From NCBI GenBank assembly GCA_027563935.2, contig CM050449.1:45110507-45174506 (forward strand): a DNA stretch of 64,000 nt, given 5' to 3'. Of the stretch, positions 49,108 to 59,476 are shown piece by piece (position 1 is the first letter of the stretch; each line of letters starts with the position of its first letter). The stretch comes from Costus lasius (taxonomy: Eukaryota; Streptophyta; Magnoliopsida; Zingiberales; Costaceae). Made by a program: the position numbers and the translations under genes. The notes beneath the pieces were generated by a model. The model had not been told where the DNA came from, did no database searches, and saw nothing but the letters and a program-made list of their open reading frames with translations.

Positions 49108-50801
49108 TGTAAGTCCCCAGAAGGGGGCGAAACCCTAAAGCATGGCGCGTATAAAATTTTAAACAGCGGAAGAGGGTTTCTAGGGGATCGGATTCATGCA
49201 TAACATATGATCAACTTGTTAAACCGATTGCAAACATAGAAGATGTCATACCGATGCCATTTCTAGATGGCGTCTTGGAAGCAGAGAGTGATAGGGATCT
49301 CCTCCAAAGGATGCGCACACAAGATGAAGAAGTCGCCTACTCTGATGGTGCTCCTTGTGCTAGCAAGGTTCCAAGAGGTCCTTGTCGTATGGAAGGGAAG
49401 AGAATCCTTTGCTTGGCGATTTCTTCCTTCTCCTTTTTCGTCAACCTCTTCACCACACGAGAGAGAGCTTGTTGGCGACGAGAGAGGAGGAGAAGCGAGA
49501 GAGTAGAGCGCCTTAGGCGTGAACGTGAGTGATGGTCACGTATGTGATCATGCTTTCTAAAAATAGAAAGCCACTTACTCACATGCGATCATGGGTTTAC
49601 CCCAATCGCAAACTCCTCTCCATTTGAACCACACACTCACTCAATGAGCTGGTTCAATTTGGTTTGGTCCAAAGACCAATTAACCCAAGCGATATGGTCT
49701 AGATCACAATTAAACCCTAAGGTTCCAGATCTAACCGTTGATCTCTTGATGCTGCTGATCTCACTGATCTAGCATCCATTCTCTCGATCGAAGCTTACCG
49801 ATCTCAAGCCCTAATCAATCAAACATGATCAGACCAGATCTCACTTACAATCAGAGACTAAATCCCTTTAAACTGAACCCAAACAATTCAGTCCACACGA
49901 TCTGACTTAAGTAAGCCATATCATCAATTTGTGCGACCCTGAGGGTTTCCTTTAAATGTCGGTAACGATAACTCACGTTATCACGATCAGTGAGGGGTAT
50001 CTAGCAACACATCACTGTCTCCCGATATAAAGGAAAGAGTCTTCCAAGACTACACCCAAACCACAGCACAAGTGTGAATCCAATTCACAAGGCATGCAAA
50101 TTTCCTTTGCCACTGGATGTTCTTATTGGACAAGCGTGTCAAGCTTGTAGCTCCAATATGATGAGCATGATTAGATCAGATGATCATAGTCATCTGGGTA
50201 TGGCCATACACTTTCTCAATCATCTCATACAGAGGGGGGCCCCTTTAGAACATCACACTCCAATTAAGGAGACGGCAATCCTATATCTATCACTAGTGCC
50301 CTAACCTGATTCAAGCTCACCATCCAAGATAGTCTATAATCATTATGTTTCAAATGATATTGAACTACCTCAAAACAATGACAATCATCATTTAGAAACA
50401 CAAGTGATCTCAAGTCAGAGGAAATGTGCCACTTCTTACAATCAAGGATTATTCACATTGTGACAAGCAATTGAATATCCTAGTAGGGTCTGTCCAGTAC
50501 ATCCAATGTACCCATGGGTCTACATCTTATTCCATGCTCGAAGCATCCTATAAGATTAGAACACATATTAGTCTCAATCATATCAAGGCTGTCTCATGTT
50601 CACCAAGATATCTCGACTAAGGACATTACAGCATGTCAGCCTAGCTGAACAGCTTTGAGACATTATTCAGAAGTACACCTATTGCAGCAGACAATGTAAC
50701 AAACTGAATAACAACTATGCCTTTATAAACATAAGAGTTTATACATGATACTGTTACAATCCCAAGGCCACAAACATTTGCCTTAAGGGCATACCCCAAC
50801 A
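49108..50801 (-). repeat. copia A2 5' LTR
   Basis: 1,694 bp, same ends and length as the 3' LTR, with about ten substitutions and no indel noticed. Inverted repeats at 49552-49571 and 49967-49982. Confidence 0.93.
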
Positions 50802-50806
50802 TTTCA

Positions 50807-52465
50807 TCCACCTTAATTTCAATGACTAGATATAATTAAATGATCGTCAGTTTATTCTCATTATGATAAAGATATAATTTACTTTATAAAGAAATCATCT
50901 CGCTTTCGCACAGACAATTTACAAAGAATCAATTCTCACTTTCACACAAAATTTATTCAATGCTAAAGATAAGTAAATCATTAACAAGAAGATTTAAGAT
51001 CACTTTCATGCATCCAATCTTTAAGTCAATCATCTCAAGTGAAAACTAAATACTTTCATACTTTAGATTCATAGGTTCTACTTGAAGGTTTCCAACGATC
51101 TGATACCTGATTTCTTACAATATCTTCATGTTTTACTTATTAATGTCTCCTAGATCAGATTATCAACAAGTCAATAAACTTCTAAAATCTAGAAACAAGA
51201 ACAAACCTAATTTCTTACGATAAGTCCCTAAATCTCGATTTTAGGGTTCCAAGCTTTGCAAGTCACTTTTTAGTCGATATCACAAAAACTCCAATACGTA
51301 TTGACAAAATGAAACAAGAAGAGATTAAAGACAATCATCACTTAAGTAGAATTATCATAACAAGAGTATTCTGACGAAATAAAGATCATCTAGTCATTAT
51401 GAAATTAAGGGGATTTCACCCCATGTCCCAAAAAGTATTTAAGCTATCATGATGAACAAATTACAAATAGCCATAGTTTAGAACGATCAAAAATTGAGAA
51501 AAAGGAAAATTTTTCTAGACACAGGGTTTTAATGGAAATTACAGCCCGTGATTCTCGTGTGAACAGTGCCAGCGTCGCCTCTTTCGTTGATTTCTCCTCC
51601 GATCGGTTCCCTTTCACTCTGAAACTTCTGGTGTATGTTCTCCTCTTCCAGGCATAGCTTTTCATCTAATTTCACAGCCGGAGATGCTCTATACACTTCA
51701 CGGCGGCGAACACGATGGAGGTGGTGAAGATGGCAATTTCTCCCTAAAATGCTGATCAAAATTAGGGCTTTTGGTGCACTGCCGTTCTCCTTGTTCTCTT
51801 GAGTATTCTCCTTTTTACGGATCTTGAATTGGTGGTCTAAATCGTCTGCAATCATCCGCGCAAAAATCGGGCTTCAATAAGACCAAGAAAATCGGCTGTC
51901 TGGAATACAATTAAGGCCGTAATTTCCTTTACGGCAGTGCCATAATGTGTTATGGTTAAAATTTTGGAATAATTACATGCTGTAAAAACAACCACGGCTG
52001 TACCGTGATCGCGCAAAACCTTCTATAAAGAAATCACCCTGAATTACGGCCCGTGATTTTTCTTTCAGTAGTGCCATAATTTCGGCAAATCTTTTTGGAC
52101 AGAAATTGACTGAAATTACGGCCCGTAATATTAATTATGGCAGTGTCATGGTTTATTCTATAGATTCAGTAAAACCACTGTACCATAATATGTATTATGG
52201 TCTTGCTGTAATTTGATCTAAAGCTCCGATTTATGTGAAATTTGACATGTAATCTTCTCTTCATGTTGGAAATTTGTCTATGCACTTGAATTGCTTGAAA
52301 ACGTCTTAAAATGGTGCCTTTTTACCTGAAAATAATCAAAATCCAGAAAAGGTGTAGATTCCACAATATTTGATAAATAAGGCATGAAAATAAGCAAAAG
52401 AGAATGAATATGACACAAAAAGACCTATCAAATGACAAAATATACTATGAATTTTCATGTCATCA
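50807..52465 (-). repeat. element E 5' LTR, second part
   Basis: Continues the LTR broken at 41673 and ends CATGTCATCA. The U3 array is at 51909-52214 with about five units. The five bases after it, GTTAC, equal those before 22093. Confidence 0.83.
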
Positions 52466-52900
52466 GTTACTTACCTATATATGTGCAAACATTTTCATTC
52501 ACTAATTCATCTGTGAATTGTTCATAGAAATCATGGTACTTGGGTCATCTAAGCCTCCTCCCCTCTCCCTTTGATGCCTAAGCCTTCCTTCCCTTATTCT
52601 CTCTTCTGAAGCTGAGGACTTCAACTTCTTCCGTATTCAAGTGCAAGTTAATATCAAGAGTCCACAGCCAAAACTTGTGCTATTTGTGTATATGCTCGGA
52701 ACACCAATGGATGTGGTTGGACATATGTATTTTAGTACCATCATTAATTTAAAGAAATAATGCAAAGAGAAATGGATAACGTACATATTTGTTTGACTTA
52801 ACCTAAAATTAATCATAAAGAGGCATACGAATATGCTTAAATTTTAAATTCTACCCCTATAGAATAGAATAACCAATAAGAAGACATCAATGAAAATGAA
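52466..52900. other. flanking target sequence right of element E
   Basis: Starts with the second GTTAC copy. Pyrimidine-rich stretch near 52550-52620, otherwise unrecognised. It should be the continuation of the sequence left of 22093, but I could not confirm that it is copia LTR. Confidence 0.4.
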
Positions 52901-52909
52901 AATAAAGAA

Positions 52910-53225
52910 CACCCAAAAATAGAACTAAAAACTCTACCCGAAAATCATTGGTATGAATTTTTAGGTTCAAACACTAGATATCCTATTATAGTTCGTTCAT
53001 ATGTAAATAAAGATGAAATTTAATTATTAGTCAATGTATAGAGAAAACAAATAAAAAATTATAGGGTACACAATAGAAGACCTAAAAGGAATTAATCCAT
53101 CACTTTGCATGCAAAGAATCTTATTAAAAGAAAATTGCTAACCAACCAAAGACTTTCAATTTTGGTTAAATGCTAACATGAAAGTAGTAGTAAAAAAAGA
53201 TCACCTTTTGCATTGATGATGATAT
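52910..53225 (+). pseudogene. pol: decayed Athila pol relic
   Basis: The + strand encodes LPENHWYEFLGSNTRYPIIV, the segment that precedes RT in Athila pol (LPDNLRYEFLGPNSAYPVIV in F). It is followed, with stops, by remains of the RVHNRRP/DLKGINPSLCM-type region, and then KKDH, which in F lies further into RT. So part of the sequence is deleted as well. Orientation is opposite to E and F. It is older than they are, judging by the density of stops. Confidence 0.6.
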
Positions 53226-53854
53226 TTTTGAGGTTTAAAAATTTTATGACATGAATCCATGTGATGAGAGATGGGTAGATTTTTATATCATGATGAATGT
53301 TCATGCATGCATGCCTATGAATGGAGATATACCTATTATGCTGAATTTATTTCTTCAATATATATCTACTTATTGAAATTATTCATTGATTGACTAATGA
53401 TCACAACACCATGCACAATCAAGGCATTACCTGTGCAATTCTACATGCTCATGAAAAACATAAAATTTCAAATTTTACTTTTTCATAAAACTAGTTTCTT
53501 TTTCTCATCTTCTTCTCACAAATCTTTTAGTTATTCGCAATTAATTTTCATGATGATTTCAAAGATCCTCTCAGCTGGTAATTTTGTCAGATCAAGAGAC
53601 CCGGGCAGTCCGAAGACACAATGCCCGTCCTACTTGACAAAACCACGTGCGCCTTTGATCTTTAAACCATGCAAGAAAAATAACCCAAAAATCCAAAAGA
53701 GATTGAAAAGGTGATAGAAACAAGAAACCCTAATTTTTCCTACTTTTAGAAAAAACGTTTGCCATGCAATTTGCAATTTTTGAAAATTGAAATATGGCAT
53801 GTGAGCATGAAAAATATGAAAAGCATGAAAAACATCGTTCGAGTTTCGCAAGTC
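53226..53854 (-). other. unclassified, grading into copia G leader fragment
   Basis: No coding signal. The right part, from roughly 53580, should be the 5' leader of a minus-strand copia element because a primer site and LTR follow on its right. The left part is AT-rich and unrecognised. Confidence 0.4.
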
Positions 53855-53866
53855 GCTCTGATACCA
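53855..53866 (-). other. primer-binding site beside copia G LTR
   Basis: The minus strand reads TGGTATCAGAGC, one base from the LTR end: an initiator-Met site. It shows that the sequence to the left is leader of a G-type element. Confidence 0.85.
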
Positions 53867-53867
53867 C

Positions 53868-55959
53868 TGTTGGGAAACCCCGAGGATATTTACAAATTTT
53901 CAGAGATGCAAACACGTTGTGCAGCGAAAGAATACCCCCGAAACAGGCCAGTCCCAAAAACCCCATGAAGATCGCATGCAAAAGAGTCGACACGATGAGA
54001 TAGAAAGTACCTTGATTCAGGTGAGGTTGATGTCGTAGTAGGCGCCCAAGCGTGCGCCCTCTGCAGTCTCACACACACGGATGCCTCGAGCTCTCTTCTT
54101 CCACGCCTGGTGCAAGCCTCGGGAAGAAAATCCAAGCCTTGTGCTTATTCCTCTAGCCTTGCGCCACCTCCAAGGTGTATGCGCCAAGAGGAAGATGAGG
54201 AGAAGGAAGTCGCCAAACACCACCAAGTTCCTCACGCCAAGAGGAAGGGAAGAAGGTGTGTTGCGGCTAGGGTTGGATGGAAGAATTGCGCCACTAGCCT
54301 CTTGCTCTCGCCCTCAAGAACTCGCCCTCAATTTTGATCACGCCTCAAGGAGAGATTAGTATCATGAGGGGAGGCGTCTATGGCTCTATTTATAGAGCAA
54401 GAGGCGGTTGAGTGTGTGGCCACAATTCAATTTGAGTGGGCGGCAAGGAGATGATTTAGGAGTTTAATTATTTTAGGAATTAACCAAGTCCTAATCCAAT
54501 TAGGACTCTAATTAATTGTTTAAATAATCAAATCATAATCTAATTAAGATTCTAATTAATCATGATCAGTCCTAATCCAATTAGGACTCAAGTGGGCGAC
54601 TTGATCAAGGTTCAAATAAAATTTTGAATCAAGTCCTAATCCAATTGGGACTCTAATTATTTATTTAATTAATTAAATCCTAATCCAATTAGTACTCTAA
54701 TTAATTCAAATAAATCAGCCCATTTAATCCCACAAAAATAGGACTCTAATTAATTAATTAATTAGCCCCTATTTTATCATGATTAATTAAACTCACATGA
54801 GGTATAGGCGCTAACCCTAGTCTAACTAGGGTTAAGCATGCGCCAGCTCGTTTCTTCTCCATAAGCCCATTAAGCCCAACTTTTCAATGGGCCCAGCCCA
54901 ATGTCCATTATGCATGTTAACCAAGCCCATGGATCCAATCCAATTTAACCCTATCTCAAATTGGGCTAACCATGGTTAATATGCCGTAAATGGAAGTTGG
55001 CTCCAATAAATCTCTTCCATCTCATCAGACCCATTGGCACTGATGAAATCTCCAGAATAGATCCGAGTTATCCAATAACTAGATCATAAGGCTTCTCGAT
55101 CAATACGATAACTCGAGTATCAAGGTGTGCGACTCTATAGGTTCCTCTGACGTTGGCAGTGCTGACCCATGGTCACCACAAGCAGTGAGTGGCACCTAGT
55201 AGTGCATCGCTGCTACCCAAGTCATCGGAATGGATATCGACATCGACATCCCCATCATCGCAACCAGGTACAGATGCATTACAGTCTCTTTGCCAAATTG
55301 ATATCCGATTGGCCAAGTGTGTCACCACTTGTTTCTATCCAATTTCATGGCTATGACTAAATCAGGTATAACCTGAGTATGGCCATACACTTTCAGTCAT
55401 AGAACCATAGAGGAGCTCCATGGATATCATGCTTTCCTTAGGAACGGGCAAATCCTATGTCTGTGCATTGACCTTCTTATATGGGTCGTGACATGCCCAA
55501 TGACAATCGTTATTACCTCCCAATTACGGCAAGGTGTTAGGTTGTATCATAGCATATCCCTAACCACATAGAATGGCCAATGACCTCAAGTCAAGGGATC
55601 AATGCATCTCCTATCACTTGTGAGGATAACTCGTGACACTAAGTCATTGCCTCACAGCGGGTCGGTCTAGTATATCTACCACTGATATACCCATATGCCT
55701 GCGTTAGCACCTCGTGCCTAACCAGCCCATATACCAGTCTTATAAGTACCATAGCTGTCCCATATCCACTAAGGTACATTGACTAGAGACAATAGTTTGA
55801 GCACAGATCCAATCTGTCTCTAGGGACATTATCATATAAGTACATGTTCGCAGATGTAAACAAATAATGATAACGACAATGCCAGTATGATATAAATATC
55901 AATGTCAAGTAGTACAAGTAACAGACCAGAATTAGGTCCTTAGGGCATATACACCAACA
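53868..55959 (-). repeat. copia G LTR, complete, 2,092 bp
   Basis: In + orientation it runs TGTTGGGAAACCCC to CACCAACA. A TATA box CTATAAATAG (minus) lies inside the perfect inverted repeat GCTCTATTTATAGAGC (54383-54398), so U3 would be about 54360-55959. Four imperfect copies of an inverted repeat lie at 54487-54696. The LTR is bordered on the left by a primer site and on the right by a polypurine tract, as in an LTR shared by two neighbouring elements. Confidence 0.85.
54487..54696 (-). repeat. inverted-repeat cluster in G U3
   Basis: Arms AGTCCTAAT and ATTAGGACT with loop CCA occur perfectly at 54487-54507 and 54568-54588, and with one or two changes at 54632-54652 and 54676-54696, each followed by an AT-rich tail of the CTCTAATTAATT type. 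Confidence 0.85.
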
Positions 55960-57676
55960 ATCTCCCACTTGCACAAAGACCTAGAGGTTGAGAAATCTTA
56001 ACCACATATCTCTAGCGTGACCATCATGCTTCTGCTGCGCCAAAGCCTTGGTCAATGGGTCTGCTAGATTGTTCTTTGTGTCAACTCTGCTAATCTTGAC
56101 ATCACCTCTGTCTATGATCTCTCTGATCAGGTGAAATCTCCTGAGTATGTGTTTGGATTTTTGATGAGACCGTGGTTCCTTGGCTTGTGCAATTGCTCCA
56201 TTGTAATCACAATAGATTTCAATGGGATCCACTGCACTTGGAACCACCTGAAGTTCATAAATGAACTTCCTAATCCAAACGGCTTCTTTGGCTGCCTCAG
56301 AAGCGGCCACATACTCAGCTTCGATTGTAGAATCAGCTATGGTGGATTGCATGAAGCTCTTCCAGCATACAACACCTCCATTTATCTTGAACACATAGCC
56401 GGCCTGCGATCTGAAGTCGTTAGGGTCAGACTGGAAAGACGCATCAGTGTAGCCCTGCATACTGAGCTCTTCCTGTCCCCCATAGACCAAGAACAAATCC
56501 TTTGTTCTTATAAGATACTTTAGGATGTTCTTTACAGCCACCCAGTGATGTACTCCAGGATTGGATTGGTATCGGCTGGTTATGCTCACAACTTAAGCCA
56601 CATCTGGTCTAGTACACAACATTGCATACATGATCGATCCTACTGCCGAAGCATAGGGCACTCGACTCATGTCATCCCTCTCAGCCTGTGTGGTGGGACA
56701 CTGGCTCTTTGAGAGAGTAAGGCCATGTCTCACTGGAAGGTACCCTTTCTTGGATTGCTCCAAGCTAAACCTCTCCAGGACCTTATCAATGTATGTACTC
56801 TGAGTAAGGGCTAGGAGCTTCTTAGTTCTATCCCTGTAGATCCTCATGCCTAGGATATAGGCAGCCTCCCCTAAGTCCTTCATCTCAAAACACTTCCCTA
56901 ACCATGTCTTCACAGCTTGAAGACTAGGGATGTCGTTCCCGATGAGCAGTATGTCATCGACATACAAGACCAGAAAAGTTACCAAGCTCCCACTGAATTT
57001 TCTGTATACACAGGCGTCATCTTCGCTTTTGATAAAGCCATAATCTCTCACAGCTTCATCAAATCAAAAATTCCAACTTCGAGATGCTTGCTTTAATCCA
57101 TAGATGGATCAATTTAGCCTGCAGACCTTATTGGCCTCTATAGGATGGACGAAGCGATCAGGTTGTGTCATATACACATCCTCAGTCCGCATTCCATTAA
57201 GGAAAGCTGCCTTCACATCCATCTACCATATCTCATAGTCGTGATATGCAGCTATAGCAAGCAGAATCCGAATGGATTTGAACATGGCAACTGGTGAGAA
57301 GGTTTCATCATAATCCACCCCGTGGACTTGCTTGAATCCTTTAGCCACTAATCTACCTTTATAGGTAACTATGTTGCCATCCATGTCTGTCTTCTTCTTG
57401 AAGACCCATTTACAGCCTATGGGTTTTACCCCATCCGGCAGCTCAACCAAATCCTAGAATTGGTTAGCTGACATGGAATCCATCTCGGATCGCATGGCCT
57501 CAAGCCATTTATCAGAGTCTGATCCCCTGACTGCCTCATCATAAGTCCAGGGTTCATCCTCAATGATGAAGATCCCGTCGTGTTGGGTCGGCAGCGACCC
57601 ATACCTCTCAGGTGCACGACGAATTCTCCCAGACCTACGTGGGGCCTGTGTCTGAGCCTCTTGTTGCCCAGTAACC
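55960..57676 (-). pseudogene. pol: copia G pol 3' part (RT and RNase H), broken
   Basis: A polypurine tract at 55960-55970 is followed by RNase H (55981-56589, with IEAEYVAASEAAKEAV) and RT (LYVDDILLIGND near 56960; KWVFKKKTDMDGN near 57390). Upstream it reaches the RRSGRIRR linker before RT and stops at 57676, where another LTR begins. Gag, protease and integrase are not present. Stops occur near 56590 (TAA), 57060, 57115, 57222 (Gln to TAG) and 57455 (Trp to TAG). Clearly related to but distinct from family A. Confidence 0.88.
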
Positions 57677-57946
57677 TGTTGGGAAACCCCGGGGACATTT
57701 TACAATTTTTGAGAGTTATAAGCATACATACATACATTTCACAGCGGAAGAATGTCCCCGAAACAGGTCAGTCCCAAAAACCCAATGAAGATCGCAGGCA
57801 AGAGAGTCGACACGATGAGTTAGGAAATACCTTAAGGGCGGTTTGGAGTGATGCCAATGCAGGCGTCCAAGTGTGCGCCCTCTGCAGTCTCACACACACG
57901 GATCTCTTGAGTCCTCTTCTTCCACGCCCAGTGCTAGCCTTGGGAA
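57677..57946 (-). repeat. G-type LTR fragment inserted in copia G pol
   Basis: The first 270 bp of a G-like LTR (TGTTGGGAAACCCC...), directly abutting G pol with no primer site between. It resembles 53868-54120 but is distinctly diverged. It ends where element H starts, in the stretch GCCTTGGGAA. Confidence 0.78.
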
Positions 57947-59358
57947 TGATGGAGGGGGATCACTCACAAGTAAGGGTGCATTCAAACAACGCTTTGAGAA
58001 AATAATTTTTTGTATTTTTAGATAAAACCCGAATTTACTCTAACGAAGTTGGAAAATATTTTTGTATTTTATAAGTAGAAGAAAACGACACTAAACTATT
58101 TAGACTACCAAAAGAAATAGCAATTAAACTACAAATTGAAAGACTAGTAGGAGTACTCACAGTGCGATCCTTTAGCATAGAAGGATCGTATCGTCCCGAT
58201 CTTCAACGGTCCTACTCTGATGGAAGGTATTGCATCATTACAAACAAGCACAGACAAACGAGATCCGCACACACCACGGATTCATATTACAAAGCAAAAC
58301 TAAGGGGGAGGTTAAGCCTCACAAGTTCCCTTAACACTTTAACTAAGGAGAAAGAGGGGGAAAGAAGGAAGCCTTGCGCTTAGGGAAAGATTCCTCCAAC
58401 TCCTTGCGTCACCTTCAAATGAATTCAGATTAGTGTAGGGTCAAGTTCTAAAAACTATAGATGGAAGAGGGGAAAGAACTTAGCCGATATTGAAGTCTTG
58501 TTGGTGTTGCCTTCATGCTAGCCGAAAGTGAAAGAACTATGAAGAGTCTTTGTTGCTGCCGAGATCAAGGTGGATGAGATCCTTTAGAGCCTCGCCAAGA
58601 GTATGCAAAGTCCTTCAAGGTTGGATGCGTTGAGAGCTTGAGAAGAAGGGGGGGAGAAGGGAAAGGGCTCGGCCCTTTAGAGGAGAGGAGAGGTAGAAAC
58701 TTCTTTAGGCGACACAAGCACCAATGCTAACACAAGGATTCTTTTCACTAGGCAACTAATAGACAAAGAGAGGGGAGGTTACAATTTATAGGCTCAACAA
58801 GCCATGGGCAAGGGTGACATTTCACCCTAGGCGCAAATCACAACATTATGGAGGAAATTAATGCTCAATAAAAACATTTCCATCCTCAATTTCGAATTTC
58901 AAATTCTTTCTTTCTTGTAGCCGAATTCTCTTGGGCTCCTTCCTTCTTTGCTTGGATGAGATGGCGCCTCTTGCATTGGATTCATTTGAATTCGAAAAAC
59001 TTCCTTCAAGATGCATGGGCGGCTAGAGGCTTCCAAAGGTGGCTCCACAAATTGGGGATCTAGATGATGATCCCTTGATTTGTGGATCTAGATTGATCCT
59101 TGATGGCTAGGCGCATTGATGGCACTTCACTTGGCAATTTGTGGGCTGGTTTCTCTCATTCGAAATCTTCTTCATATTAGGTGGCGCCTTGGTTAATTTG
59201 GAAGGTGGAGTTGCATTCATTGTAAGCCCCTTCAACTTGAAGTCTTTAGTTGAAGTAGTTGAAGTGCCTCCTTCCATAATTGGAGCTTTACTTGAGTGGC
59301 TTAGCTTTAGCTTCCTAGCTTCCCTTGAGCTGGGCTATAACCTGCCCAATTATTGACA
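57947..59358 (-). repeat. element H 3' LTR (limits approximate)
   Basis: In + orientation it begins TGATGGAGGGGG, right after the interrupted copia LTR, and probably ends near ATTATTGACA (59349-59358). A TATAAATT box (minus) lies at 58783-58790. The second LTR is outside the window, so the right limit is inferred from the TG/CA rule and the position of the pol end. Confidence 0.55.
58783..58790 (-). promoter_or_regulatory. TATA box of element H LTR
   Basis: TATAAATT on the minus strand, in the middle of the LTR where a U3/R border would be expected. Confidence 0.45.
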
Positions 59359-59476
59359 CAAAAACCAGTAGACTATTCTAGGAAGTAATGCATGACCAAA
59401 TAAGGAAACTTCACAATGCACTAGGGCTTTTATTCAAGGCAAATAAGGAAACTACAAATAAGGAAAGAAAGGTGAC

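Larger units (their letters stand above)
41674..50801 (-). mobile_element. copia A2: full-length young element, 9,128 bp
   Basis: Complete structure: two LTRs of exactly 1,694 bp (41674-43367 and 49108-50801), polypurine tract, gag-pol, leader, initiator-Met primer site, and a perfect TTTCA duplication. I count about ten differences between the LTRs by eye, so it is recent compared with everything around it. Gag-pol carries three amber codons. Confidence 0.95.
22093..52465 (-). mobile_element. element E: old Athila-type insertion, now 30.4 kb
   Basis: The outer LTRs (22093-23932; 41494-41673 continuing at 50807-52465) have almost the same length, 1,840 and 1,839 bp after removing the copia insertion, and lie between identical GTTAC copies. 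What remains of the E interior is the 3' noncoding part (23933-25174) and the 5' end with gag start and primer site (41189-41493); its pol is gone. Everything else inside is later insertion or rearrangement. Confidence 0.7.

Noticed and set aside
54730..54790. Simple TTAA-rich repeat as a MITE
   Set aside because: It is the AT-rich tail of the inverted-repeat cluster in the G LTR; no terminal repeats or duplication bound it.
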